62,193 nucleotides of DNA from Porticoccaceae bacterium (GTDB taxonomy: Bacteria > Pseudomonadota > Gammaproteobacteria > Pseudomonadales > Porticoccaceae), in NCBI GenBank assembly GCA_026005035.1, contig BPKH01000009.1, positions 1 through 62,193 on the forward strand, written 5' to 3'. The position numbers and the translations under genes are program-made. The notes below the pieces were generated by a model that was not told where the DNA came from, searched no databases, and was given only the letters and a program-made list of their open reading frames with translations. Positions 36,636 to 45,878 of this stretch are shown piece after piece (within the stretch, counting starts at the first letter, position 1; the number at the start of each line of letters is the position of its first letter).

Positions 36636-38459
36636 GTGGTCCAGGAGCGAATCGCCGAAGTGGTGGCGGGGATCGAGGCGCGCAGTCGGGACCTGCGCGC
36701 CGAGTACCTGGAACTGATCCGCGCCGCGGCCGCCCAGACTCCCAGCCGCCGCAGCCTCTCCTGCAGCAACCTCGCCCACGCCTACGCCGGCTGCCCGGCC
36801 GATCGCTACCGCCTGCGGGGAGAGGAGGCGCCGGCGCTCGGCATCGTCACCGCCTACAACGACGTTCTTTCCGCGCACCGCCCCTACGAGGACTATCCGA
36901 CGCGGATCCGCGCCCACGCCCGCGAACTGGGCGCTGCCGCCCAGGTGGCGGGCGGCGTGCCGGCCATGTGCGACGGGGTGACCCAGGGACAGCGGGGCAT
37001 GGAATTGTCCCTGTTCAGCCGCGACGTCATCGCCCAGGCCACCGCGGTGGCGCTGTCCCACCAGCTGTTCGACGCCGTCCTGTGCCTGGGGATCTGCGAC
37101 AAGATCGTGCCCGGCCTGTTCATCGGCGCCGCCCGCTTCGGCCACCTGCCGGTGCTGTTCGTGCCCGGCGGCCCCATGCCGCCGGGCATCCCCAACCGGG
37201 AGAAGGCCCGGGTGCGCCAGCTCTACGCCGAGGGCAAGGTGGGGCGGGAGGAGCTTCTGGCGGTGGAGGAAGCCGCCTACCACTCGCCGGGCACCTGCAC
37301 CTTTTACGGCACCGCCAACACCAACCAGGTGGTGGTGGAAGCACTCGGCCTGCAGCTGCCCGGCAGCTCCTTCGTCAACCCGGGCACGGCGCTGCGCGAG
37401 GCGCTCACCCGCGAGGCGGTGGCGGCCGCCGTGCGGGCCAGTTTCCGCGGCCCCGCGCCGCGCCGCCTGGGCGAGGTGATCGACGCCCGCGCCCTGGTGA
37501 ACGCCATGGTGGCGGTCTTGGCGAGCGGCGGCTCCACCAACCACAGCATCCACCTGGTGGCCATGGCCCGGGCGGTGGGTTACCGCATCGACTGGGACGA
37601 CTTCGCCGCCCTCTCGGCGGTGGTGCCCTTGCTGGCGCGGGTCTATCCCAACGGCGAGGCGGACGTGAACCGCTTCCACGCCGCCGGGGGGACCTCCTTC
37701 CTGTTCCGCGAACTGCTGGCCGCCGGGCTGCTCGACGGCGACGCCGCCACGGTCTGGGGCGGGCGGATGGCCGAGGCGGCGGTGGAACCCGCCCTGGAGG
37801 ACGGCGCGCTCACCTGGCGGCCGGCCGCCGCCGAGAGCCGCGACCGGGAGGTGCTGCGCCCGGTGGCGGACCCCTTCGACGCCGAGGGGGGCTTGCGACT
37901 GCTCTCCGGCAACCTGGGGCGGGCCATCGTCAAGGTGTCGGCGGTTCCCCCGGGCCACCGCCGCGTCGAGGCGCCCGCCGTGGTGGTGGCGAGCCAGGCG
38001 GAGGTGGAGGAAAAATTCCGCGCCGGCTCCCTCTTCCGCGATTGCGTGGTAGTGGTCCGCTTCCAGGGCCCCAGGGCCAACGGCATGCCCGAGATGCACA
38101 AGCTCACGCCGCTGCTCGGGGTGGTGCAGGACCGCGGCCACGCCGTGGCGCTGGTCACCGACGGGCGCATGTCGGGGGCGTCCGGCAAGGTGCTCGCCGC
38201 GCTGCACCTCACGCCGGAAGCGGCGGCCGGCGGCCCCCTGGCGAAGGTGCGGGACGGCGACCGGATCCTGGTGGACGCCGAGCGCGGCCTTCTCGAGCTG
38301 TGCGTGCCCGCGGAAGAGCTCGCCGCCCGGCTCCCGGCTCGGCCCCACGAGGAGGCCGAGCGGGGCGTGGGGCGGGAGCTCTTTGCCCTCTTTCGGCGCC
38401 ACGTCACCAGCGCCGAGGAGGGCGCCACGGTGCTCTTTCCGGAGGGGATCGGTGGCTGA
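36636..38459 (+). CDS. edd: 6-phosphogluconate dehydratase
   Basis: This 607-residue IlvD/Edd-family Fe-S dehydratase converts 6-phosphogluconate to 2-keto-3-deoxy-6-phosphogluconate. Seen are [51 protein letters not shown] with cluster-ligand cysteines, [11 protein letters not shown] and [14 protein letters not shown]. Size fits Edd rather than the shorter IlvD. GTG 36636 is preceded by AAGGAGGGG. It is the first gene of the glycogen/Entner-Doudoroff run; glk overlaps its end by 8 bp. Confidence 0.97.
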   Translation: MVQERIAEVVAGIEARSRDLRAEYLELIRAAAAQTPSRRSLSCSNLAHAYAGCPADRYRLRGEEAPALGIVTAYNDVLSAHRPYEDYPTRIRAHARELGAAAQVAGGVPAMCDGVTQGQRGMELSLFSRDVIAQATAVALSHQLFDAVLCLGICDKIVPGLFIGAARFGHLPVLFVPGGPMPPGIPNREKARVRQLYAEGKVGREELLAVEEAAYHSPGTCTFYGTANTNQVVVEALGLQLPGSSFVNPGTALREALTREAVAAAVRASFRGPAPRRLGEVIDARALVNAMVAVLASGGSTNHSIHLVAMARAVGYRIDWDDFAALSAVVPLLARVYPNGEADVNRFHAAGGTSFLFRELLAAGLLDGDAATVWGGRMAEAAVEPALEDGALTWRPAAAESRDREVLRPVADPFDAEGGLRLLSGNLGRAIVKVSAVPPGHRRVEAPAVVVASQAEVEEKFRAGSLFRDCVVVVRFQGPRANGMPEMHKLTPLLGVVQDRGHAVALVTDGRMSGASGKVLAALHLTPEAAAGGPLAKVRDGDRILVDAERGLLELCVPAEELAARLPARPHEEAERGVGRELFALFRRHVTSAEEGATVLFPEGIGG

Positions 38460-39447
38460 GAGCGGCTGGCTTCTGGTGGCCGACATCGGCGGCACCAATG
38501 CGCGCTTCGCCGCCTTCGAGCTGGGCGGGGCGGAGGGCGGGGGGCGGTTGGGCGAGCCGGTGCTCCTCGCGGTGCGCGATCACCCCACCCTGGAGGCGGC
38601 GCTCGCCGCCTTCTTGGCCCGGGCGGCCCGCCCACAGCCGCTGCTCGGGGCGTGCCTGGCGGTGGCCGCGCCGGTGGAGGGACCGGTGGTGCGGCTGGTC
38701 AACGGCCCCTGGGTGGTGGACCGGGCGGCGGTGAGCCGGGCGCTGGGGGGAGTGCCGGTGCACCTGGTCAACGACTTCGAAGCGGTGGCCGCGGCCATTC
38801 CCGCCCTCGAGGCGGGCGATTGGCGCGACCTCCGCCCCGGTCGCCCCGATCCGGAGCGCCCCTCGGTGGTGCTCGGGCCGGGCACCGGGCTCGGGGTGGC
38901 GAGCTTGGTGCCGACGCCGGTCGGACCCCGGGTGGTGGCCGGGGAGGGGGGGCACGTGGACTACGCGCCGGTGGACGAAACCGAAATGGCCCTGCTCGGC
39001 CGCCTGACCGCCCGCTTCGGGCGGGTTTCCGCCGAGCGGGTGCTGTCGGGGCCCGGCCTCGTCCACCTGGCACAGGCCCTGGCCGAGCTGCGCGGCCTGC
39101 CACCGCCGCCCGTGGAGACGGCCGCGCTGGTGGCGGCGAGCCGCGCCGGCGATCCCCTGGCGGTGGAGGCGCTGGCCGTGTTCTTCCGCTCCCTGGGCTC
39201 CTTTGCCGGCAACCTGGCGCTGATCCTCGGCGCCAAGGGTGGGGTATGGCTCGCCGGGGGCATTTTGCCGCGCCTGGTGGAAGAGCTCACGGCGAGCGAC
39301 TTCGCGGCGCGCTTTCTGGCCAAGGGCCGCTACGCGGCCTACCTGGAGCCCATTCCGGTGCGGCTCATCACCCGGCCGCACCCGGGCCTTTTGGGGGCGG
39401 CTCGGCTCTATCTGGAAAAGGGGGCAAATGGACGCGGAAGCCTTTAG
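38452..39447 (+). CDS. glk: Glucokinase
   Basis: This 331-residue glucokinase of the E. coli Glk type phosphorylates glucose with ATP. It contains [49 protein letters not shown] and [14 protein letters not shown], followed by [18 protein letters not shown] 38452 follows GGAGGGG and overlaps edd. It would feed free glucose, for example from MalQ or debranching, into Zwf. Confidence 0.96.
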   Translation: MAESGWLLVADIGGTNARFAAFELGGAEGGGRLGEPVLLAVRDHPTLEAALAAFLARAARPQPLLGACLAVAAPVEGPVVRLVNGPWVVDRAAVSRALGGVPVHLVNDFEAVAAAIPALEAGDWRDLRPGRPDPERPSVVLGPGTGLGVASLVPTPVGPRVVAGEGGHVDYAPVDETEMALLGRLTARFGRVSAERVLSGPGLVHLAQALAELRGLPPPPVETAALVAASRAGDPLAVEALAVFFRSLGSFAGNLALILGAKGGVWLAGGILPRLVEELTASDFAARFLAKGRYAAYLEPIPVRLITRPHPGLLGAARLYLEKGANGRGSL

Positions 39448-40102
39448 GGAACGCCTTGCCGCCCAGGGCGTCCTGCCGGTGGTGACCCTGGCCGATGAGG
39501 CGCAGGCGGTGCCGCTGGCGGGGGCCCTGTGGGAGGCCGGCATGACGCTCGTCGAGATCACCCTGCGCACTGCGGCCGGATGCGCGGCGGTGGCCGCCGT
39601 GCGGCGGGCGCTGCCCGAGCTCACCGTGGGCGCGGGCACGGTGCGCGACCCGCGCGCACTGGCCGCAGCGCGGGAGGCGGGGGCGCAGTTCGCGGTGAGC
39701 CCAGGGGTCAGTCCAGCGCTCCTCGCCGCCGCCCGCAACTTCTTGTTTCTGCCGGGAGTGGCCACCGCCAGCGACCTGCTGCTCTGCCTAGAGGCGGGCC
39801 GGCGACTGGTCAAGTTCTTTCCCGCCGAGGCCATGGGTGGCGTCGCCACCCTCCGGGCGCTGGCCGCCCCCTTCCCCGAGGTGACCTTTTGCCCCACCGG
39901 GGGCATCGGACCCCACAACCTGGCCGGGTACTTGCAAATCCCGGCGGTGGTGGCGGTGGGCGGTTCGTGGATGCTGTCCGCCGACCGGCTCGCCCGCGGC
40001 GACTACGCGGCCATCGCCCGGGCGGCGCGGGAGGCGATGGAACAGGCGCGGGCGGCCCGCGGCGGACCGCCCGTCCCGCCGCAAGGGGAGGGAATGCCGT
40101 GA
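39428..40102 (+). CDS. eda: KDPG aldolase (bifunctional KHG/KDPG type)
   Basis: A 224-residue class I aldolase cleaves KDPG to pyruvate and glyceraldehyde-3-phosphate. The catalytic Glu is in TLVEITLRTAAG, VGAGTVRDPR and AQFAVSPGVSPALLAAA follow, and the Schiff-base Lys is in RLVKFFPAEAMGG, then FCPTGGIGPHNLAGYL. ATG 39428 lies within the end of glk (20-bp overlap). With edd and zwf the Entner-Doudoroff route is complete in this operon. Confidence 0.97.
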   Translation: MDAEAFRERLAAQGVLPVVTLADEAQAVPLAGALWEAGMTLVEITLRTAAGCAAVAAVRRALPELTVGAGTVRDPRALAAAREAGAQFAVSPGVSPALLAAARNFLFLPGVATASDLLLCLEAGRRLVKFFPAEAMGGVATLRALAAPFPEVTFCPTGGIGPHNLAGYLQIPAVVAVGGSWMLSADRLARGDYAAIARAAREAMEQARAARGGPPVPPQGEGMP

Positions 40103-41550
40103 AAGGGGAGTACGATCTGGTGCTGTTCGGGGCCCGCGGGGATCTCGCCGGGCGCAAGCTGTTTCCGGCGCTCTACCACCTCCACCACTGTGGCCTGTTG
40201 CCGGAGGGCTTTCGGGTGGTGGCCCTGGCCCGCCAAGAGCTCACCCGGGACGCCTTTCTGGCCCACCTGGAAAGTCGCCTGCAGGGCGTGGTGGACGCCA
40301 AGCGCCTGAACGACGCCACCTTTGCCGAGTTCGCCGCCCGGATCGATTACCTCGCCCTGGATTTCACCGATCGGGAAGGGTTTCGCCGGTTGGCGGCGGG
40401 GCGCTCACCCCGGCGGGGGGCGATCTACTACCTGGCCGTGCCGCCGGCGCTCTTCGGCACCATCGCCCGGCACCTGGGCGCGGCGGGCGCCGTCCGGGAG
40501 GGGGATCGGATCGTCCTGGAAAAACCGATCGGCGTGGATCTGGCAAGCTGCCGGCGGATCAACGAAGAGGTGGCGCGCCACTTCCCCGAGGAGAACATCT
40601 TCCGCATCGACCACTATCTGGGCAAGGAAACGGTCCAGAATCTGCTCGTCCTGCGCTTTGCCAACCGCTTCATCAACACCCAGTGGGACCAGGGGTGCAT
40701 CGACCACGTGCAGATCACCATCGCCGAACCGGTGGGGGTGGGCGGGCGGTTCGCCTACTACGACCAGGTGGGGCAACTGAAGGACATGGTCCAGAACCAC
40801 CTGATGCAGCTTCTGTGTCTGGTGGCCATGGAGCCGCCCAACGCCATGACCGCCGACAGCATCCGGGAGGAGAAGGTCAAGATCCTGCGCGCCCTCAGGC
40901 CCATCGACGACGGCAACGTGGCGGAACTCACGGTGCGCGGCCAGTACATCGCCGGCTGGTACCACGGCGAGCCGGTCCCCGGCTACCTGGAGGAGCCGGA
41001 TTGCACCCGTCCGGACAGCGAGACGGAAACCTTCGTGGCCATCAAGGCGTTCATCGACAACTGGCGCTGGGCGGGGGTGCCCTTCTACCTGCGCACGGGC
41101 AAGCGGCTGCCGGAGAAGCGCACCGAGGTGGTGATCACTTACAAGAGCCTGCCCCACAACATCTTTTCGGCCGGCAAGAACATCCCCAACCGGCTCATCA
41201 TCCGCCTCGAGCCCAACGAGGGGATCCAGATGGAGATGCTGGCCAAGAAGCACAGCCTCAAGGAGAAGATGGCCCTGGAGCGGCACAACCTGCGGCTCGA
41301 CTTCCTCGGGGCCACGGGCATGGACCGGATCCCCGACGCCTACGAGCGCCTCTTCCTTGACCTGATCCAGGGCGATCCCCTGTTGTTCGTGGGGCGCGAA
41401 GAGGTGGAGGAGGCCTGGCGCTGGTGCGACGCCCTGGCCGCCGCCTGGAACCGCCAGCAGGTGGAACTCAAACCCTACCACGCGGGCTCCTGGGGGCCCG
41501 CCAAGGCGGAGCTGCTCATCGAAAAGGACGACCGCAGCTGGCATGAGTGA
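40099..41550 (+). CDS. zwf: Glucose-6-phosphate 1-dehydrogenase
   Basis: This 483-residue enzyme oxidises glucose-6-phosphate to 6-phosphogluconolactone. The coenzyme motif is slightly unusual, LVLFGARGDLAGRKL (GASGDLA in most homologues). The active site RIDHYLGKETVQNLL is intact, as are GYLEEPDCTRPDSETETFVA and PFYLRTGKRLPEKRTEV. GTG 40099 overlaps eda by 4 bp. Cofactor preference (NADP or NAD) cannot be decided from sequence here. Confidence 0.97.
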   Translation: MKGEYDLVLFGARGDLAGRKLFPALYHLHHCGLLPEGFRVVALARQELTRDAFLAHLESRLQGVVDAKRLNDATFAEFAARIDYLALDFTDREGFRRLAAGRSPRRGAIYYLAVPPALFGTIARHLGAAGAVREGDRIVLEKPIGVDLASCRRINEEVARHFPEENIFRIDHYLGKETVQNLLVLRFANRFINTQWDQGCIDHVQITIAEPVGVGGRFAYYDQVGQLKDMVQNHLMQLLCLVAMEPPNAMTADSIREEKVKILRALRPIDDGNVAELTVRGQYIAGWYHGEPVPGYLEEPDCTRPDSETETFVAIKAFIDNWRWAGVPFYLRTGKRLPEKRTEVVITYKSLPHNIFSAGKNIPNRLIIRLEPNEGIQMEMLAKKHSLKEKMALERHNLRLDFLGATGMDRIPDAYERLFLDLIQGDPLLFVGREEVEEAWRWCDALAAAWNRQQVELKPYHAGSWGPAKAELLIEKDDRSWHE

Positions 41551-42238
41551 ACTCGCCGCCCGCCTGTTCGCCTCCCGGGAACACCTCGACCAGACCCTGG
41601 CGCGGCGCGCCGCCCGGCGCCTGGCGGCCGCCCTGGCGGCGCGGGGGCGGGCGCTGCTCGCCGTCTCCGGCGGCGCGACGCCAGTGGGGTTTTTCCGCCG
41701 CCTGGCCCGCAGCCGCCTGGCCTGGGAGCGGGTGGTGGTGGTGCCGGTGGACGAGCGCTGGGTCGATCCCGACCATCCCGACAGCAACGAGGCGCTGATC
41801 CGCGGCCAGTTGCTCGTCGGCCCCGCGGCCGCCGCCACCCTGGTCTCCCTGCGGCGCGCTGGAGACTCCCCGGAAGCCGCCGCCCGGGTGCTCTGTGCCA
41901 CGCTGGCGGCCCTCGGCCCCTTCGACCTGGCGGTGCTGGGCATGGGGGAGGACGGGCACACCGCGTCCCTTTTCCCGGGGGCGCCCGAGCTCCCCGCGGC
42001 CCTCGCCCCCGATGCCCCCCCCTGCCTGGCCCTCTCGCCCCCTGCCGCCCCCCACCGCCGCCTGAGCCTCAGTCTGCGGCGCCTGCTCGAGAGCCGCGCG
42101 CTGGTGGTGCACATCGCCGGGGCGCGCAAGTTGGGGGTGGCCGCGGCGGCCCTGGCTGAGGGCGATGTGCAGCGCGCGCCGGTGGCCGCGGTGTTGCGCG
42201 CCGCGGCGCCCCGCCCGGTACTCTATTGGGCCCCTTGA
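41543..42238 (+). CDS. pgl: 6-phosphogluconolactonase
   Basis: This 231-residue SugarP_isomerase-fold lactonase contains LLAVSGGATPVGFFRRLA, VPVDERWVDPDHPDSNEALIR and AVLGMGEDGHTASLFPGAPEL, all typical of Pgl/DevB. It hydrolyses 6-phosphogluconolactone made by Zwf. It overlaps zwf by 8 bp and ends 16 bp before pgi. Confidence 0.95.
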   Translation: MSELAARLFASREHLDQTLARRAARRLAAALAARGRALLAVSGGATPVGFFRRLARSRLAWERVVVVPVDERWVDPDHPDSNEALIRGQLLVGPAAAATLVSLRRAGDSPEAAARVLCATLAALGPFDLAVLGMGEDGHTASLFPGAPELPAALAPDAPPCLALSPPAAPHRRLSLSLRRLLESRALVVHIAGARKLGVAAAALAEGDVQRAPVAAVLRAAAPRPVLYWAP

Positions 42239-42254
42239 GCGCCGAGGAACTATC

Positions 42255-43841
42255 GTGGAACGCCCCTTCGACCCCACTGCGACTGCGGCCTGGCAGCGCC
42301 TCGCCGGCCACGCCCGGGCGCTTGCCGAACGGCGCATCGCCGACCTCTTCGCCGCCGATCCCGCCCGCGCCGAGCGCTACTCCCTGGAGGTGGCGGGGAT
42401 TTTCCTCGACTACTCCAAAAACCTGGTCACCGACGGGGTGCTCGCCGATCTCTTCGCCCTGGCCGAGGCCGCCCAGCTGGACGCCTGGCGGCAGGCTCTG
42501 TTCCGCGGCGAGCCGATCAACGAAAGCGAGGGGCGGGCGGTGCTCCATCCCGCCCTGCGGGCCACGGCGGCGGACCTCGAGGCGGACGGGCTCGCCGCCC
42601 TTGCCGGGCCCCTCGCCGCCCAGCGGGAGGCCTTCCTCGCCGCCGCCGAGGCGGTTCGCACAGGGACTTGGCGGGGCGTGACCGGGGCGCCCTTCCGCGA
42701 TCTGGTGCACCTCGGCATCGGCGGCTCGGAGCTGGGGCCGAAACTGGTTTGGGAGGCCCTGGGCGAGGGGCGCGCCCAGGGGCCGCGGCTCCACTTCGTG
42801 GCCAACGCCGACGGCGAAGCCCTGCCGGCGGTGCTCGCCGGCCTGGATCCGGCTCGCACCCTGGTGGTGGTGGTGAGCAAGAGCTTCACCACCCCGGAGA
42901 CCGCCCTCAACGCCGAACTGGCGGCGCGCTGGCTGGCCGATGGGCTGGGGCTTCGCGAGCCCACCGCCAGCCCCCACTTTACCGCGGTGACCGCGGCGGA
43001 TGAGCGCGCCCGCGCCCAGGGCTACGCGCCGGAGCGGATCTTCGCCTTCCCCGAGGGGGTGGGGGGGCGCTTTTCCCTCTGGTCGGCGGTGGGCTTTTCG
43101 CTCGCGGCGGCCCTCGGCCGCGCGCCTTTCGAGGCGTTGTTGGCCGGGGCGCGGGCCATGGACCGCCACTTCCGCGAAGCCCCCTTGGGGCGGAACCTGC
43201 CGGTGCTGCTCGCCTCCTTGGGCGTCTGGTACAACGCCTTTTTCGGCGCAGCGGTGCGGGCGGTGGTGCCCTACGGGGAGAGGCTGCGGCGGCTGCCCGA
43301 GCACCTCCAGCAACTGGAGATGGAGAGCAACGGCAAGGGCGTGACCCGGGACGGGCGGCCGGTGCACTGGCCCACCGGCCAGGTGGTGCTGGGGGGCGTG
43401 GGCACCGCCGCCCAGCACAGCTTCTTCCAGCTCCTCCACCAGGGGACGCGGTTTGTCCCTGTGGACCTGATCGGGGTGGTGGAGTCAAGCGGTGCAGATC
43501 TCCGCCAGCGGCGTTTTTTGCTGGCCAATCTGATCGCCCAGGCCCGCGCCCTGATGAGCGGTGATTCGGATCCCGCCCTGCCGCCCCATCGGCGCCAGCC
43601 CGGCAACCGACCCTCCAACGTGCTCCTCCTCACCAGGCTTGCCCCCGAGACCCTGGGCGCCCTGATCGCCCTCTACGAGCACCGGGTGTTCGTCGAGGGG
43701 GTACTCCTTGGCATCAACTCCTTCGATCAGTGGGGCGTCGAGCTGGGCAAGCGCCTCGCCCGCCAGCTGCTCGCCGGCGAGGAGAGCGAGAGCTGGGATC
43801 CCTCGACCCGCGCCCTGCTGGCGCGCCTGCCGGGCGGCTAG
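42255..43841 (+). CDS. pgi: Glucose-6-phosphate isomerase
   Basis: This 528-residue isomerase interconverts glucose-6-phosphate and fructose-6-phosphate. Seen are LVHLGIGGSELGPKLVWEAL, VVSKSFTTPETALNA, FPEGVGGRFSLWSAVGFS, MESNGKGVTRDG and GTAAQHSFFQLLHQGTRFVP. The start GTG 42255 has GAGGAA upstream. It links gluconeogenic carbon to glycogen synthesis and glycogen carbon to glycolysis. Confidence 0.97.
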   Translation: MERPFDPTATAAWQRLAGHARALAERRIADLFAADPARAERYSLEVAGIFLDYSKNLVTDGVLADLFALAEAAQLDAWRQALFRGEPINESEGRAVLHPALRATAADLEADGLAALAGPLAAQREAFLAAAEAVRTGTWRGVTGAPFRDLVHLGIGGSELGPKLVWEALGEGRAQGPRLHFVANADGEALPAVLAGLDPARTLVVVVSKSFTTPETALNAELAARWLADGLGLREPTASPHFTAVTAADERARAQGYAPERIFAFPEGVGGRFSLWSAVGFSLAAALGRAPFEALLAGARAMDRHFREAPLGRNLPVLLASLGVWYNAFFGAAVRAVVPYGERLRRLPEHLQQLEMESNGKGVTRDGRPVHWPTGQVVLGGVGTAAQHSFFQLLHQGTRFVPVDLIGVVESSGADLRQRRFLLANLIAQARALMSGDSDPALPPHRRQPGNRPSNVLLLTRLAPETLGALIALYEHRVFVEGVLLGINSFDQWGVELGKRLARQLLAGEESESWDPSTRALLARLPGG

Positions 43842-43844
43842 TCC

Positions 43845-45878
43845 ATGGACCCGCTGGACACCCTCCTGTGGCACGCGGGCGTCGGCGCCTCCTATCGGGA
43901 CTATCGGGGCCGTCGGCGCGAAGTGCCGAGGGAGGTGCGCCTGCGGGTGCTGGCCGCCATGGGGCTGCCCACCGCCGGCCCGGCCGTGGAGGCCGCCCGC
44001 TGGGAGCTGGACGCGGCACCCTGGCGGGAGCGGCTCGCCCCCTTTCAGGTGGTGCCCGTGGGGGGCACGGCTGAGCTGCGCTTCGCGCCCGAAGAGCTCG
44101 CCGGCGAGCACCGCTACCGGGTGCTGCCGGAGGGCGGGGCGCAGGCGCTGGAGGGGCGCTTTCGTCCCGGGGAGCTTCCCGAACTGGGGGAGTACTGGAT
44201 CGGGCCGCGCCGCTACACCGCGCGGGCGCTGTCGCTGCCCACCCTGTCCCCCGGCTACCACCGGCTGGCGGTGGCTGGGGGCGGGCGGACGGCCGAGGGC
44301 ATCGTCGCCCTCCACCCCGAGCGCGCGCCCGCCCCGCCGGGTCCCGGCCGCCTGTGGGGGGTTGCCGTCCACCTCTACACCCTGCGCTCGCCGCGCAACC
44401 TGGGGGTGGGCGACTTCGCCGACCTGGAGGCCCTCTGCGAGGCCCTGGCGCCCCTGGGCGCCGACTTCGTCCTGCTCAACCCCCTGGCGGCGCGCAGCGG
44501 CGATCCCCTCTGGCGCGACAGCCCCTACACCCCGTCCGACCGCCGCTTCCTCGATCCCCTCTATCTCGCCGCCGAGCGCTTGCCCGGCTTTGTCGCCGGC
44601 GACCTCGCGGCGGTCGCCTCCGCCGCCGCGCTGCGCGCCGCACCGCTCGTCGACTGGCCGGCGGTGGCCGCGGCCAAGTACGCCCTCTACGGGCGCATCT
44701 GGGAGCGGCTCGGCGCGGCTTGGCGTGCGCCCGACTTCTGCGCGTTTTGCGAGGCGGGCGGCGCGGCGCTCCAGCGCTTCTGCACCTGGGAAGCGGCGAC
44801 CAACCCCTGGTACGGAGCGCGGCGCGGTGAGTGGCGCTTCGCCGCCTGGCTGCAGTGGCAGTGCCGGGTGCAGCTCGCCGCGGCGGCGGCGCGCGCGCGG
44901 GTGGCGGGCATGGCGGTGGGCCTGGTGGGGGATCTGCCGGTGGGCTGCGCGCCGGGGGGCCATGAAGCAGTGGCCGGCGGGCCGCTCTTCGCCGCCGCGG
45001 CGACCCTGGGCGCACCGCCCGACCCCTTTGCCGCCGCCGGCCAGGACTGGGGGCTGCCCGCCCCGATCCCCCTGGCCCTGCGCCGCGACCAGTTCGCCCA
45101 CCTGCGCTCCCTGTGGCGCGCCGCCATGGGCGATCTGGCGGCGTTGCGCATCGACCACGTGATGGGGCTTCAGCGCCTTTGGTGGTGCCTGCACGACCGG
45201 CCGGGGCGCGACGGCTGCTACGTCTACTACCCTTTCTCGGCCTTGCTCGGATTGTTGTTACTGGAGGCCGAGCGCGCGGGGTGCACCCTGGTGGGGGAAG
45301 ACCTCGGGCTCGTGGAGCCCGCGCTGCGCGAGCGGCTCGCCGCCGCCGGCATCCTGGGCAACGCCCTGTTCTACTTCGAGCGCCGCGCCGACGGCGGCTT
45401 TCTGGCGCCGGGCGAGCAGCGGCGGGAGGCGCTCCTCCAGGTGACCAACCACGACGTGCCGCCCCTCGCCGAGTGGTGGGGGGGCGGCGACCTCGCGCGG
45501 CGCGGCGACCTCGGCCTCCTGGATGGGGCGGCGGTGGCCGAGGCGCAGGCCGAGCGCGCCCGGGACCGGCGGCGCCTCCTCGAGGCCCTGGAGGGGGAGG
45601 GGCTCGCGCCGCCGGGGGCAGATCCCGAGATGCCCTGGAGCTCCGCCCTGGCCGCCGCCGTCCACCGCTACTGCGCCCGCTCCCGGGCGCGCTGGCTCGG
45701 CGTGCAGCTGGAGGATCTGGACGGGGTGGCCGAACCCCTCAACGTGCCCGGCACCAGCCGGGAGTATCCCAATTGGCGGCGCAAACAGCGGCGCGAGGTG
45801 GCGGAGATGCTCGCCGACCCCCGGGTGCAAGAGGTGCTCGACGGGATCCGCCGGGAGCGGGATCGTGTTCCAGCCTGA
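43845..45878 (+). CDS. malQ: 4-alpha-glucanotransferase (amylomaltase)
   Basis: This 677-residue GH77 enzyme moves maltooligosaccharyl units between chains and releases glucose. An N-terminal region of about 165 residues precedes the catalytic domain, which begins GRLWGVAVHLYTLRSPRNLGVGDFADL. Catalytic residues are seen in RIDHVMGLQRLWW, VGEDLGLVEPALR and VTNHDVPPLAEWWGGG. It ends LEDLDGVAEPLNVPGTS and then YPNWRRK. ATG 43845 is 3 bp after pgi. Its end overlaps glgB by 14 bp. Confidence 0.96.
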   Translation: MDPLDTLLWHAGVGASYRDYRGRRREVPREVRLRVLAAMGLPTAGPAVEAARWELDAAPWRERLAPFQVVPVGGTAELRFAPEELAGEHRYRVLPEGGAQALEGRFRPGELPELGEYWIGPRRYTARALSLPTLSPGYHRLAVAGGGRTAEGIVALHPERAPAPPGPGRLWGVAVHLYTLRSPRNLGVGDFADLEALCEALAPLGADFVLLNPLAARSGDPLWRDSPYTPSDRRFLDPLYLAAERLPGFVAGDLAAVASAAALRAAPLVDWPAVAAAKYALYGRIWERLGAAWRAPDFCAFCEAGGAALQRFCTWEAATNPWYGARRGEWRFAAWLQWQCRVQLAAAAARARVAGMAVGLVGDLPVGCAPGGHEAVAGGPLFAAAATLGAPPDPFAAAGQDWGLPAPIPLALRRDQFAHLRSLWRAAMGDLAALRIDHVMGLQRLWWCLHDRPGRDGCYVYYPFSALLGLLLLEAERAGCTLVGEDLGLVEPALRERLAAAGILGNALFYFERRADGGFLAPGEQRREALLQVTNHDVPPLAEWWGGGDLARRGDLGLLDGAAVAEAQAERARDRRRLLEALEGEGLAPPGADPEMPWSSALAAAVHRYCARSRARWLGVQLEDLDGVAEPLNVPGTSREYPNWRRKQRREVAEMLADPRVQEVLDGIRRERDRVPA